This document shows positions 46,708 to 56,529 of a stretch of 64,000 bases of DNA, piece by piece (within the stretch, counting starts at the first letter, position 1; each line of letters opens with the position of its first letter). Position numbers and translations under genes: made by a program. The stretch is from NCBI GenBank assembly GCA_025363385.1, contig JANYEA010000153.1:28796-92795 (forward strand), in the 5' to 3' direction. The notes under the pieces were generated by a model. It had not been told where the DNA came from and made no database searches. It saw nothing but the letters and a program-made list of their open reading frames with translations. The DNA is from Bacteroidota bacterium (GTDB taxonomy: Bacteria; Bacteroidota; Bacteroidia; Chitinophagales; Chitinophagaceae).

Positions 46708-47991
46708 ATGCATTTAATTGAAGATTTACAATGGAGGGGTATGATTCAGGATATCATGCCGGGAACAAAAGAATTGTTAGAAAAAGAAATGGTCTCGGGA
46801 TATATTGGATTCGATCCAACTTCAGATAGTTTGCATATTGGCAGCCTGGTACCCATTTTATTACTGGTACACCTTCAGAAAGCCGGACATAAACCATTTG
46901 CCCTTATTGGTGGTGCTACAGGCATGGTAGGCGACCCTAGTGGGAAAAGTGAAGAGCGAAATCTTTTGAGTGAAGAAACCCTGCAATTCAATCAGGAAGG
47001 TGTTCGTAAACAATTATCAAAATTTCTCGACTTTAATAATAACCAGCCTAACACTGCAGAATTGGTTAATAATTATGATTGGTTTAAAGACTTCAGCTTC
47101 TTGAATTTCATACGTGATGTAGGCAAACATATCACTGTGAATTATATGATGGGAAAAGATAGTGTAAAGAAAAGACTAGAAGGCGAAACTGGCATGAGTT
47201 TCACAGAATTTACTTATCAATTGGTACAGGGTTATGATTTCTATTGGTTATACCAAAATCGTAACTGCAAATTGCAAATGGGTGGAAGCGATCAGTGGGG
47301 AAATATCGTAACGGGTACCGAATTAATAAGAAGAAAAACAGGTGGTGAAGCTTTTGCATTTACTTGCCCGCTTATTACAAAAGCTGATGGTGGCAAATTC
47401 GGGAAAACTGAAAAAGGAAATGTATGGTTAGATGCAAAGAAAACATCACCTTATCAGTTTTATCAATTCTGGCTAAATGCAAGCGATGAGGATGCAAAAA
47501 AATGGATTAAGATATTTACGCTTTTACCAAAAGAATCAATAGAATCAATCATAGCAAAACAAGCATCTGCCCCACACGAAAGAGCTCTTCAAAAAACATT
47601 GGCGAAGGAATTAACTTGTTTTGTGCATAGCCAGGCCGATTTTGAGTTTGCCATAAAGGCATCTGATATTCTTTTTGGAAATGCAACTACTGAAATTTTG
47701 CAAAGCCTGAGTGAAGATCAATTATTACAAGTAATGGAAGGTGTTCCAAGCATCGAAATTGTTAGAAGTGCCATTGAAACAGGATATGAGATAGTTTCAT
47801 TTCTGGCTGATACCCAAATTTTCCCAAGTAAAGGAGAGGCTCGAAAAATGTGGCAGGCCGGTGGTTTGAGCATGAATAAAACAAAGATTACCGCAGATAA
47901 AACCATGATTGATTCCAACGATCTTTTAAAAGATAAATATATTTTGGTGCAAAAAGGGAAGAAAAATTATTATTTAGTAATTGTTTCTTAA
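46708..47991 (+). CDS. tyrS: Tyrosyl-tRNA synthetase
   Basis: The start at 46708 ([15 protein letters not shown]) gives 427 residues, the usual TyrRS size; the ATG at 46618 lies upstream of the -7 element and is rejected. Class I motifs are a HIGH-like signature in [52 protein letters not shown], and a KMSKS-equivalent [11 protein letters not shown]-terminal S4-like RNA-binding domain ([20 protein letters not shown]) ends the protein. Confidence 0.96.
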   Translation: MHLIEDLQWRGMIQDIMPGTKELLEKEMVSGYIGFDPTSDSLHIGSLVPILLLVHLQKAGHKPFALIGGATGMVGDPSGKSEERNLLSEETLQFNQEGVRKQLSKFLDFNNNQPNTAELVNNYDWFKDFSFLNFIRDVGKHITVNYMMGKDSVKKRLEGETGMSFTEFTYQLVQGYDFYWLYQNRNCKLQMGGSDQWGNIVTGTELIRRKTGGEAFAFTCPLITKADGGKFGKTEKGNVWLDAKKTSPYQFYQFWLNASDEDAKKWIKIFTLLPKESIESIIAKQASAPHERALQKTLAKELTCFVHSQADFEFAIKASDILFGNATTEILQSLSEDQLLQVMEGVPSIEIVRSAIETGYEIVSFLADTQIFPSKGEARKMWQAGGLSMNKTKITADKTMIDSNDLLKDKYILVQKGKKNYYLVIVS

Positions 47992-48009
47992 TCAACCACC
48001 CCAGCTGTA

Positions 48010-48066
48010 TGCCGAGTCCGGCATCAGCATCCCCTCCATCGCGTACGATGGAGGGGAAATCTTTTT
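48010..48066 (+). terminator. GC-rich double hairpin after tyrS
   Basis: TGCCG-AGTC-CGGCA (48010-48023) is followed by CCCCTCCATCG (48031-48041) / CGATGGAGGGG (48046-48056), a perfect 11-base-pair stem with a CGTA loop, then AAATCTTTTT. The block is much richer in G and C than its surroundings. It probably terminates tyrS and may be a dispersed repeat element. Confidence 0.65.
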
Positions 48067-48112
48067 CACTTATTTTTTACCCAATTTTTCTTCACACTTT
48101 TCTTTTTACTTT

Positions 48113-48802
48113 TTAATTTACTTTCTTTATTTCATCCCAGATGGCTTCTGCCACAAATTTTTGTCCGTCTGGATTTAAATGAACCCTATCGGAAGTTAAA
48201 ATTCCTTTCTCTTTATTTTCAGGATTATTTTTCAAGTCATATGCCAATAATCCACCCCTTAAATCAACCAATTGCAAGCCATTCTCGGCTGCATATTTTT
48301 TTATCCAATTACAGTATAAATTCAAATCTCCATCCTGTTGATTTGAATGGTCGGTTCTTTCCCCAATAGCAGCAGGTGTGGCAAGTATTATTTTTGCACC
48401 GGAAGCTTTTATTTTTTTAACTATGGCATCATAAAATTTTCCGAACTTATCATAATCGGTACCCGTTCCACCCGTCATTTTATGCCATACATCATTTACT
48501 CCAATGTAGATGACAACGATATCGGGGCTTTTCTCAAGAACATCCGTCTCTAAACGCAAATAGAGATCGTATACTTTATTGCCACTTACTCCAGCACCTA
48601 TCAATTCATATTTGTGAGTAAGGCCTTCCCTTTGTATAATAGTATCAATTAATTTGATATACCCACCAGGGCTCATGCCAGCTTGAGTAATGCTGTCGCC
48701 AAAAAAGACCACTTTTTTCTTTTTATCGTACCTATAAGACATTAGAATCATTGCACACACAAAAAGGGCTAATAATATCAATTTGTTCGTCATGGCTATC
48801 AT
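48113..48802 (-). CDS. SGNH/GDSL-family hydrolase, exported
   Basis: The 229-residue protein has a short hydrophobic signal (LILLALFVCAMILMS) and the SGNH blocks. Block I is VVFFGDSITQAG with the nucleophile Ser. Block II Gly is in GAGVSGNKVYDLYLR, block III is VVIYIGVNDVWH, and block V is SDRVHLNPDGQKFVAEAIW with Asp and His. It is likely a periplasmic esterase or lipase acting on carbohydrate esters or lipids. The start may instead be the ATG at 48793. Confidence 0.85.
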   Translation of the reverse strand: MIAMTNKLILLALFVCAMILMSYRYDKKKKVVFFGDSITQAGMSPGGYIKLIDTIIQREGLTHKYELIGAGVSGNKVYDLYLRLETDVLEKSPDIVVIYIGVNDVWHKMTGGTGTDYDKFGKFYDAIVKKIKASGAKIILATPAAIGERTDHSNQQDGDLNLYCNWIKKYAAENGLQLVDLRGGLLAYDLKNNPENKEKGILTSDRVHLNPDGQKFVAEAIWDEIKKVN

Positions 48803-48948
48803 TTATTCGTTTTGAATTTGAATATTAAATATAATTGTTAAAAGTAACTGTCCACTCGCCTTTAAGTAATTAAGTTTAGAAAAAGTGGCTGATTTTTTTC
48901 TAATTTTGTACTTTAAGATGGGATTTTGCTAAGAAATCTTTTAAAAAA

Positions 48949-48980
48949 TTTGGAACAATTGGGGTACACCCCTATTTTTG
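48949..48980 (+). promoter_or_regulatory. Promoter of tRNA-Gln
   Basis: TTTG (48949-48952), a 20-base spacer and TATTTTTG (48973-48980) match the consensus. tRNA-Gln begins 28 bases further on. Confidence 0.6.
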
Positions 48981-49008
48981 CAACCCATTCGAATAGAATG
49001 TATAGGAT

Positions 49009-49079
49009 TGCCTGATAGTATAATGGCAGTACGACTGTTTTTGGTACAGTTTGTCTTGGTTCGAATCCAGGTCGGGCAA
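49009..49079 (+). tRNA. tRNA-Gln (UUG)
   Basis: The 71-base cloverleaf has acceptor TGCCTGA/TCGGGCA (one G-U pair) and an anticodon stem ACTGT/ACAGT with loop TTTTGGT, giving anticodon TTG. The T loop is GGTTCGAATCC. CCA is not encoded. Confidence 0.95.
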
Positions 49080-49086
49080 CAACCAG

Positions 49087-49120
49087 AAAAAAGGACAATT
49101 TTAATTAATTGTCCTTTTTT
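49087..49120. terminator. Bidirectional terminator between tRNA-Gln and the EPS locus
   Basis: AAAAAAGGACAATT (49087-49100) and AATTGTCCTTTTTT (49107-49120) are perfect complements with a 6-base loop, giving T runs on both strands. It serves tRNA-Gln rightward and the glycosyltransferase gene leftward. Confidence 0.85.
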
Positions 49121-49158
49121 AATTCTTTAGATCACTGTTATATAATTATTTTTTTCTG

Positions 49159-50346
49159 TTACAGATTTTTCTGAATGTATTGATAGATCATTTGCACATT
49201 ATTATGCCATGAGTGAGACTTTGCAAATAGGATACGTTGGGCTTCCTTTTCTTCATTATTCTCACTCAATGCTTTTTCCAATGCCTCCTTATAATCTTCG
49301 AGAGAGTTACATAAATACACATGTTCTTTAAATAGCTCCATGGTTTTTGTTCTGGTAGCAATAACAGGTTTCCCCATGGCAAGGTATTCATCTACTTTAC
49401 GTGGATAATTTCCAATGGTTACTTCATTAACCAATTGTGGATTCAAACAAATATCTAATGATGCCATATATTCTGGAACAAGGTCTTTGGGAATCCTGCC
49501 TAAAAAATACACATTCTTTAAATTGTGTAATGCATGGGACGCAAACACTTTATCTTCATTTCCAATCATCACAAATGAGTAATCAGGCTTGCTCTTTGCG
49601 AGTTCATAAATTAAATCAGCATCTAATCGCATACTTATAATATCTCCGATATAGCCAATTCTAGGCCCTGGGATTGGTTGAATATTTGCAGGTATTTCAA
49701 ACTTAAGATCAGTATTGTAGGCAGAAAGATCAACACCCTGACCAACATCGTAACTCTCTGTATTGAACGATTTTGCATAGTCAGATAATTGAGGTGAGTT
49801 ACATACAATCAAATCACTTTTTTTAATTAAAAGAGGTTCCAATCGAACCGCATGTTTTTTCCAATATTCATAGGGTTGTACATTATCTCTTCTGTAATAA
49901 ACCGAAAGCTTTGGCGCAAGAAACTCCTTTGAATAAAAGCTCCGATAAATATCGTTATCTATCAAATGTACTGGTGCTGTAAATCCGAGGTCTTCCGCTA
50001 CTTTTTTTACGTACCGAAATATTTTTTTATTATTCATCTGATTGAACGTATCAAATAAGAATCCATCGGGCAACCCATTCACCGATAAAATGGAAAATGG
50101 AAAATCTAATACCCACAGATTTTCATTGATTTTCCGAAGGGGTTCTTTTTGTTTCTTTAAAACATCTAAACGATGCTGGGTCTGGGCATTGGGTGTATTT
50201 CGAAAAATCGTCATCATGTCTAACGGGCCATTCACATACAAAACACGATTATCATTTGAAATTTCCTTTGCTATATCAATGGCATTAGAACCCACAGGAA
50301 TATCCCATGATTGCAGCCCGGTAATGATAAAATCTTGATTCCTCAT
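49159..50346 (-). CDS. Glycosyltransferase (GT-B fold, family 1/4-like)
   Basis: The 395-residue protein starts RNQDFIITGLQSWDIPVGSN and has a GT-B layout. The C-terminal nucleotide-sugar binding half has GPRIGYIGDIISMRLDADLI, VYFLGRIPKDLVPEYMASLD and YPRKVDEYLAMGKPVIATRT. It lacks a signal peptide and probably acts at the cytoplasmic face on the lipid-linked repeat unit. It is the last gene of the leftward exopolysaccharide operon, 79 bases after the polymerase/ligase gene. Confidence 0.85.
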   Translation of the reverse strand: MRNQDFIITGLQSWDIPVGSNAIDIAKEISNDNRVLYVNGPLDMMTIFRNTPNAQTQHRLDVLKKQKEPLRKINENLWVLDFPFSILSVNGLPDGFLFDTFNQMNNKKIFRYVKKVAEDLGFTAPVHLIDNDIYRSFYSKEFLAPKLSVYYRRDNVQPYEYWKKHAVRLEPLLIKKSDLIVCNSPQLSDYAKSFNTESYDVGQGVDLSAYNTDLKFEIPANIQPIPGPRIGYIGDIISMRLDADLIYELAKSKPDYSFVMIGNEDKVFASHALHNLKNVYFLGRIPKDLVPEYMASLDICLNPQLVNEVTIGNYPRKVDEYLAMGKPVIATRTKTMELFKEHVYLCNSLEDYKEALEKALSENNEEKEAQRILFAKSHSWHNNVQMIYQYIQKNL

Positions 50347-50425
50347 TTTTTAATTGTTTAATTATTATAAGAAACGATCCCCCATTTGAAAACAATGCAT
50401 CTATTTTATTCAATATGTATCCTAC

Positions 50426-51910
50426 TTAAACTTCTATTGTTTTTAGAGTTGATTTTAGCGGATCTTCTTTCGTATCAAAAACTTCAGAATTTAACATGAT
50501 GGCCATCGAAGTATACAGTAACATAGCAGTTGGCATACCCCCTAATACAGCATTACCGTAAGAAGCCACCATAACGCCAGCCATGCCAGCAATAAGTGCA
50601 GACATCTTCAATTTGATCATTGGATCCCTAATTCTGAACATCACTTTGTAAGATGCCTTACCCAAAGTGTAAAAGAGAATGAACAAATGAATCAATAATC
50701 CTACTATACCCGCTTCTACCCAAACCAATACATACCAACTATCGGTTGCAATTTGAGATAGAAATGCGTAGGGCAAATACTTCTGGGCCTTTACCCCACC
50801 ATGTCCTATTCCCCCACCAAAAGGCCTTGTTGCAAGATATCTGCTCAGAATTTTTTGATTATCAAGCCTTACCTGAAGTGATGCATCATTTGGGTCAAAT
50901 GCAGTTCTCATTCTTCTAATTTGGTCATTACCCTGTCCAATTAAAGTGAACCTGAAAAAAATAAATACAAGCAACAATAATGATACTCCAATTGCCAGTA
51001 CGCGAATATTTTTCCTTAACACAAAAAAAATCATAAAGCCTGCAAGTGGTACGCTAATGGCACCTCTAGTTCCTGAAATTATCATTCCATATAATGCCAA
51101 AATACCTACAATCATAAAAAAGACTTTGCTCTTCCCTTTTTGCGACATAGAATAAATAATGGCCACTACTCCCGTATAGCCCTGATTACCTCCAAACTGC
51201 CCGGCATCGCTCATAAAAGAAAATACCCTGAGCTTGCCAAAAAGTATATGTGTTTTATAGTTTCCTTCATTTAACCAACCTTGCTCCCATTGATCCACTC
51301 CGAATTTTAATTGGATAATTCCTTTCAATGTGGCTAATATCGAAACAGCTCCCCATATATAAAGAAAAGTATCAAGTTTGCGATTATCATTGATAAGGAG
51401 TAAAGTAAGAGGAACCATTAAAAACATATACAGAAACACCCCACGTCCAGAAAACCATGCTGGCATACTACGGGCTTCTGGATTTACTATTTCAAAAAGT
51501 GCGTATCCAAACCAGATGATCGATAAAAAAGTGATGTCTTTATTGGCGGGAGACCAATCGACTCTTTCTTTAAACCTATTCATGATTAAGGCCAAATAAG
51601 TAAGAACCAGGATGCCATCCATTCCTAAACCAACTTGCAAGTCTTTTACATAACGTCCAATACCAATTAGAATAAAGCTTAGCCCGATAGCAGTATAGAG
51701 ACCTAAAATGGGTTGTTTAAAAAGAGAAAAAGCATACAGTATTACAAAAAATAATCCTGTTAATAAACCAATTCCCATCATTCCCAATGAAGCGAAAATC
51801 AAAGAAAATATAAATACTGTTATTAGAAGGAATATAATAGAACGCGGCTCTGCCAAGCGATTTGATCCAGTATGCACTTCAAATGGATTGATTTGATTGT
51901 TGCGCTTCAT
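50426..51910 (-). CDS. O-antigen ligase/polymerase family protein (Wzy/WaaL-like)
   Basis: The 494-residue integral membrane protein has about 11-12 helices. A large periplasmic loop contains the family motif TRPFGGGIGHGGVKAQKYLP, a Wzy_C/O-antigen ligase signature near residue 365. SGTRGAISVPLAGFMIFF is another typical segment. It would polymerise flippase-delivered repeat units or ligate glycans. Its position beside Wzx-like and Wzc-like genes supports polymerase. Confidence 0.85.
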   Translation of the reverse strand: MKRNNQINPFEVHTGSNRLAEPRSIIFLLITVFIFSLIFASLGMMGIGLLTGLFFVILYAFSLFKQPILGLYTAIGLSFILIGIGRYVKDLQVGLGMDGILVLTYLALIMNRFKERVDWSPANKDITFLSIIWFGYALFEIVNPEARSMPAWFSGRGVFLYMFLMVPLTLLLINDNRKLDTFLYIWGAVSILATLKGIIQLKFGVDQWEQGWLNEGNYKTHILFGKLRVFSFMSDAGQFGGNQGYTGVVAIIYSMSQKGKSKVFFMIVGILALYGMIISGTRGAISVPLAGFMIFFVLRKNIRVLAIGVSLLLLVFIFFRFTLIGQGNDQIRRMRTAFDPNDASLQVRLDNQKILSRYLATRPFGGGIGHGGVKAQKYLPYAFLSQIATDSWYVLVWVEAGIVGLLIHLFILFYTLGKASYKVMFRIRDPMIKLKMSALIAGMAGVMVASYGNAVLGGMPTAMLLYTSMAIMLNSEVFDTKEDPLKSTLKTIEV

Positions 51911-51941
51911 TTTTTGTTCAGTATTACACTATCTTTTAAAG

Positions 51942-53303
51942 CTAGAGCTGTGCCTTATGTTGCAGTTTCTTAAAAATTGTTTTATAAAAGTTGATCCCTC
52001 TGATAAAAATTTCCGAATAACTTAATGCAAGTTCTTTGTCTAGAAAATACATGCCGATCCAAATACCAAGAACAGTAAAAAAGATTGATCCAATAGCCAC
52101 CATTATCAATGAATTAAATATAAATATGGCAATCAAATCGCCAATAATATTGGCAATTACCATAAATAATACTTTTAGTGCATTGATATTCGGTTTGTTA
52201 ATACTGTCAAGACCAATTCCAGTCATCCTGTCGATCGGGAGCAGCAATCCATATAATGAAAATACCCGTACTATACTTACTGCATTAAAACCGGAAACGG
52301 GGTCGTTTTGTAAATATTTTTTTCCAGCCAGAAATAGCACAAACAAGTCTGCAAAAACAAAAGTAAAAAGGCCAGTAAATATGAATAAGAAAGTAAGTGC
52401 ACCAGCATATGAATAAAAGTGTTCCCTCACTTCTTCCATCTTGCCTTGTATACTTGCTTTTGACATTTTTGGGAATGCAGTTGCTACAAAACTACGCAAA
52501 GGTATTTGTTGCAATTCTGTTAGCTTCATTGGAATACTATACAGAGCAACTGCGGAGCTACCTAAAGGACTAAGGCTTATGATCAATGTATCAGCACTGC
52601 GCAATAGATTTGTTCCAACCAAAGTAAAAGTTGTGTACTTCCCAAAATGCAAAAGTGTTTTGTTTGATTCTGAGCTTGCTTTAAAAATATTATTCAATCC
52701 ATCCCATCCCTTCAATATACTCATCAAAGAAGTAATGATATTAATGATCAGCATTGCCCAAACTACTTCAACAAGCGCCATTTTAAAATAAAAGTAATTC
52801 ACCAGGAGAACTATAAAAAAAGGAACACTATTCAATGCCTTCAAGAGTAAAATTTTACCGTATTTTCTATCTGCCTGCAAAACCACCAATGCGTTATTCC
52901 AGGGAAGATTAATGAATGCCAAAATCGGATACCAGTTAAAAAACAATTGATAACCCGAATTCTGTATGGTTTGATGAAAGAAAAGATTTGATAATAGTAA
53001 TAGTATTACAATCACTATGGTAGAACCTAATCCAATTAATGCATTTGACCCTATTAATTTAATTCTCTGATCTTCATCAGCACCCGACAAATACCTAATT
53101 AAAGCAGTATTCGTTATCCCAAATCTAAACACTTCAATAAACGATCCTGATGAGATAAATAAAACCCATTGACCAAATTGGTTCACAGAAAAACTTCTTG
53201 CAAGAATTGCAAAACTTGTAATACCAAATATGGCAATTATAAGATTCCCTGAAAGTGATAGGAAATTATCTTCACGTACAATCTTATTAAGCGTCTTCTT
53301 CAA
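51942..53303 (-). CDS. Polysaccharide flippase (Wzx-like, MATE/MVF superfamily)
   Basis: The 453-residue protein has 12-14 membrane helices. Features include the N-terminal NLIIAIFGITSFAILARSFS-type segment and the mid-protein LRSADTLIISLSPLGSSAVA and YSIPMKLTELQQIPLRSFVA, typical of polysaccharide export flippases. It would flip undecaprenyl-linked repeat units to the periplasm. It lies between the co-polymerase and polymerase genes. Confidence 0.87.
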   Translation of the reverse strand: MKKTLNKIVREDNFLSLSGNLIIAIFGITSFAILARSFSVNQFGQWVLFISSGSFIEVFRFGITNTALIRYLSGADEDQRIKLIGSNALIGLGSTIVIVILLLLSNLFFHQTIQNSGYQLFFNWYPILAFINLPWNNALVVLQADRKYGKILLLKALNSVPFFIVLLVNYFYFKMALVEVVWAMLIINIITSLMSILKGWDGLNNIFKASSESNKTLLHFGKYTTFTLVGTNLLRSADTLIISLSPLGSSAVALYSIPMKLTELQQIPLRSFVATAFPKMSKASIQGKMEEVREHFYSYAGALTFLFIFTGLFTFVFADLFVLFLAGKKYLQNDPVSGFNAVSIVRVFSLYGLLLPIDRMTGIGLDSINKPNINALKVLFMVIANIIGDLIAIFIFNSLIMVAIGSIFFTVLGIWIGMYFLDKELALSYSEIFIRGINFYKTIFKKLQHKAQL

Positions 53304-53314
53304 TGGATTGTTGT

Positions 53315-55756
53315 TTAAATTTGATTCTTTGAAAAGAATTGAAATCTCAAAAGATTCTTTAATTTTTTTCTGAACTTACTGCTTTTTTTAGGTAATTCTC
53401 CAACTAGGGATTCTAATTCCTGGAGTTCCACTCCATTTACGATTAATACCATTTTATTTACACAAAGTGGCAATAGTTCATTCAAAGCAGTTTGATCGGC
53501 TTCAGACCATAATCGATTAGCGCGGCAAATTAAAACGGATAGATCAGATTGTGCAATTAAATCAGAAGGGTAATTATTAAAAATAAGAGCTGGAATCTCA
53601 ATAAACACGTAATCAGGAACATAAGATATATGAATATTATTTTGTTCAAGAATTTCGGCGTAATTTTTTGCGCTATAGAAATGGTTATCAATTTTGCAAA
53701 AGAAATATTCTGAATTTGGTAGGTAATTAGTTGGATTATCTAAAAATGGACTCTTAATATCAATTCTAGAATCATGGTATCCCAAAAGTCTACTAACAAA
53801 TGAAAACCTCCCTTGATGTGCAATCTGTTTCTGTGACTTTGAGAAGTTCAACATCAAAACTTTATTACCTTCTTCAATTAATTTCCTTGAAATATTGCCT
53901 GCTATAACAGTTTTACCTTCCTGTTCCAAAGTACTCAAAAACAAAATCGTTTTAACTTTTTTACCAGAATCATGCAAACTCAAATACTGTTTTAAATTCT
54001 GAGTTGTAATTTCTATTAGTCGATTATTAATAAAAGAAAAATTATTAGTAGAAGGCTTTAAGTATATCTTTGGAATCATTCCTAAAGAAGGTAATTTTAA
54101 TATTTTAGATGCCCTCTTAATATTCTTTAAAGTATCATCAAAATATTCCATTGCTAAAATATTTCCAAGAACCAATATTATTCCCAAAAATGCAGAACCA
54201 ATAACAAGCGCCATCGTTTTTGAAGGTTCAGGTTCTATAGGAAAAAAGGGGGGATCAACAGCTTTCAAATTTGAAGCGAGGGCGTTATCTTGTAATTTAA
54301 GTTTAGCCAAATTCAAGCCATGTAATATTTCTAAATAACCTTGTTCTGAAACAGATATTTCTCTTTCTATTCTCTTAATATTTGCTCCAGCAGGGGCATA
54401 AATTGAATATTGTTGTTGAAAATCTTTATTCCTTTGATCCATAACCTTAAGTTTCGCCCTAAGATTTTCTGCTTCTACAACATTATTGATCCACTCTGTA
54501 AGTACTGTGTTTATTGGTATCCCATCTACAGTATTTTGATAAGAATAAACTTCCTGAACTCCTTTTTTAATATCACTTTTCAAATTATCAGATTGCTTTT
54601 TTAAAGCAGCTAATTTTTTTATATTTGCTTCAGAAGTTACAGATTCGGATTCTGTTGTAGCTATTTCAAAATTAATATCTCCAAGTTGCTTCTTTTTTTC
54701 AAGCAAATTGTTGTTTTTTGATTGTACCTGTTGTTGAATTCCTAGTTTTTCTTCTAATCTTTTGATCGCAGCTTCTATTCCTGCTAATTGTGCCTTTTTA
54801 TTATTATAATCAACCTCCATATCTTCTTTTACTACAGCTACAGCCTTACTCTGTTCATAATAGTTGATAATATTATTCGATTTATTAAAAACAAGCAATT
54901 TATCCTCCGCATCTTTTAATTTTAGATTTGCAAAATCAAGTTGAGATTCAAAATATTTTACTACTGCATCTGATCTATTCTCTTTTATGTTTTTATAATT
55001 TTTAATACAGACTTCATTGAGTATGGCAAGTGTTTGTTGACATATTCCAGGATCATCCACTACATAACTCAATCGAATCATATCACTACTTCCAATTCTT
55101 TCTGCCTTTATAGTGGACATGGCTTTAATAGAATAATGTGGATCATCATGATTCAAAAGTTGATATACAAAATTTGAATCACTACTTTTCATCAATTCGG
55201 TAAGGTTCTTAACAGTCATTTCATAATCAGACTTATTTACAGAAGAAGGAACCACATTAACAATGATAGCCTGCTTATTTGTGTCATTCTTTTGATTATC
55301 CAGATTAACAAAGCTTAAGGGGGTTTTCTTTTTTACCACAACTTCTGTAGAATCTTCAGAATTAACATTGTTACTCTTAACAACATGAGAATATAAATAT
55401 GTTGGAGTAATTTCTCTTAATTTTTTGAATGATTGTGCGGAAATGAATTTTGCGTTTTCTTTTTGAAGGCTAAGGTGCTGACTCAATAAGCGAATGGCCA
55501 CCTCTTCTTGCGTCTCCCTAGAATTAATAATATTTAATAAATTATCGAAAGCTGTATTGGTTAAAAAATAATTGAATGTTTTATCCATCTCAATTGTAGA
55601 GCCAGTAGCAAGCCCAGTATATAATTTAGTAGAAGATGCATAGGTATGTTTACCATTCCTAGTAAGCATCATCACTAATGTAGCCAGCGAAAGTGGAACA
55701 ATAATTAATAAGACCAAATGCTTACGTACCAATCGAAGTAGTTCAATTATTTTCAT
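53315..55756 (-). CDS. Wzc-like polysaccharide co-polymerase with degenerate BY-kinase domain
   Basis: The 813-residue protein has a first membrane helix near residues 15-32, a long periplasmic coiled-coil region (about 270-500), and a second helix near 510-535 preceded by the Pro-rich PPFFPIEPEPSK motif of PCP proteins. A cytoplasmic ATPase-like domain contains STLEQEGKTVIAGN (Walker A-like, about 605-618). The Walker A' segment reads VLMLNFSKSQ without its usual Asp, and Walker B reads DYVFIEIPAL with Glu in place of Asp. No tyrosine-rich C-terminal tail is present. It probably sets chain length without normal tyrosine autophosphorylation. Its ATG overlaps the upstream stop (TAATG). Confidence 0.88.
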   Translation of the reverse strand: MKIIELLRLVRKHLVLLIIVPLSLATLVMMLTRNGKHTYASSTKLYTGLATGSTIEMDKTFNYFLTNTAFDNLLNIINSRETQEEVAIRLLSQHLSLQKENAKFISAQSFKKLREITPTYLYSHVVKSNNVNSEDSTEVVVKKKTPLSFVNLDNQKNDTNKQAIIVNVVPSSVNKSDYEMTVKNLTELMKSSDSNFVYQLLNHDDPHYSIKAMSTIKAERIGSSDMIRLSYVVDDPGICQQTLAILNEVCIKNYKNIKENRSDAVVKYFESQLDFANLKLKDAEDKLLVFNKSNNIINYYEQSKAVAVVKEDMEVDYNNKKAQLAGIEAAIKRLEEKLGIQQQVQSKNNNLLEKKKQLGDINFEIATTESESVTSEANIKKLAALKKQSDNLKSDIKKGVQEVYSYQNTVDGIPINTVLTEWINNVVEAENLRAKLKVMDQRNKDFQQQYSIYAPAGANIKRIEREISVSEQGYLEILHGLNLAKLKLQDNALASNLKAVDPPFFPIEPEPSKTMALVIGSAFLGIILVLGNILAMEYFDDTLKNIKRASKILKLPSLGMIPKIYLKPSTNNFSFINNRLIEITTQNLKQYLSLHDSGKKVKTILFLSTLEQEGKTVIAGNISRKLIEEGNKVLMLNFSKSQKQIAHQGRFSFVSRLLGYHDSRIDIKSPFLDNPTNYLPNSEYFFCKIDNHFYSAKNYAEILEQNNIHISYVPDYVFIEIPALIFNNYPSDLIAQSDLSVLICRANRLWSEADQTALNELLPLCVNKMVLIVNGVELQELESLVGELPKKSSKFRKKLKNLLRFQFFSKNQI

Positions 55757-56511
55757 TATTTACTATTTGAATTAGTCTTATAAAAAGAGAATCCAACAAC
55801 TTCTTCTAAAATTTTCTTTGCTGAAATAAATTCTGATTTAGCGGTCTCATATTCTGCTTCTGTTCTCGAAACAATATCTGAAATCCGCACAAATTCGCTT
55901 ATAGGAATAGTTCCATTTCTGAATTCTCTATCTACCATTTCCATATTTACCCTCGCATTACCCCAACTCTGAGATTTTATATTTAAAAGTCTTTGCTTCA
56001 ACAAAATATCTTCATAAAGTCTTATAACGATTTGTCTAAGTTCATCTTTTTGAACCTGCTCCATACTTTTAGCTTGATCTAGCTGAACTTTTGCAACATT
56101 GATTTGATTTTTCCTATCTATCATATCATAAAATGGAAGTTTTAAATATACTCCCAACCCATAATTAAACTGTTTGCTATTTGTGTTTAGTACAGTTGTA
56201 CTTTGGTTATTTGAATTGGAATTGAAATAATCAAAAGTTCCATAATTTGCCACCCCTTGAAGTCCAAGATTTCTTAACCAAACATTGTGTTGTGTTTTTA
56301 ACAATGATTCCCTTACTTCAATATCTAGTTTACGAAATTCGACATTGGAATTATGTTTAATGGCAGAATCAATTAATTGTTCTACCGGTGGAAATTGGAT
56401 TTCGGTTTTATTTAAAATACTTTCTCGATTCTCTGAATTTTGCCCAATAACTGAATTAATAATTAAAAAATTTAGGCAGCCAATGATGATATATCTCAAC
56501 AACATTTTCAT
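55756..56511 (-). CDS. Half-size TolC-family outer-membrane protein
   Basis: The 251-residue protein has a signal peptide (cleavage near VIGQN) and one outer-membrane-efflux repeat: PPVEQLIDSAIKHNSNVEFR, a beta-strand part QFNYGLGVYLKLPFYD, and long helices with KDELRQIVIRLYEDILLKQ. Typical TolC proteins have two such repeats in 420-480 residues, so this is about half size. It directly precedes the Wzc-like gene with a 1-base overlap, where capsule loci often encode Wza. It may be the export or scaffolding partner. Confidence 0.75.
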   Translation of the reverse strand: MKMLLRYIIIGCLNFLIINSVIGQNSENRESILNKTEIQFPPVEQLIDSAIKHNSNVEFRKLDIEVRESLLKTQHNVWLRNLGLQGVANYGTFDYFNSNSNNQSTTVLNTNSKQFNYGLGVYLKLPFYDMIDRKNQINVAKVQLDQAKSMEQVQKDELRQIVIRLYEDILLKQRLLNIKSQSWGNARVNMEMVDREFRNGTIPISEFVRISDIVSRTEAEYETAKSEFISAKKILEEVVGFSFYKTNSNSK

Positions 56512-56529
56512 TTTATTTTAATAAACAAT

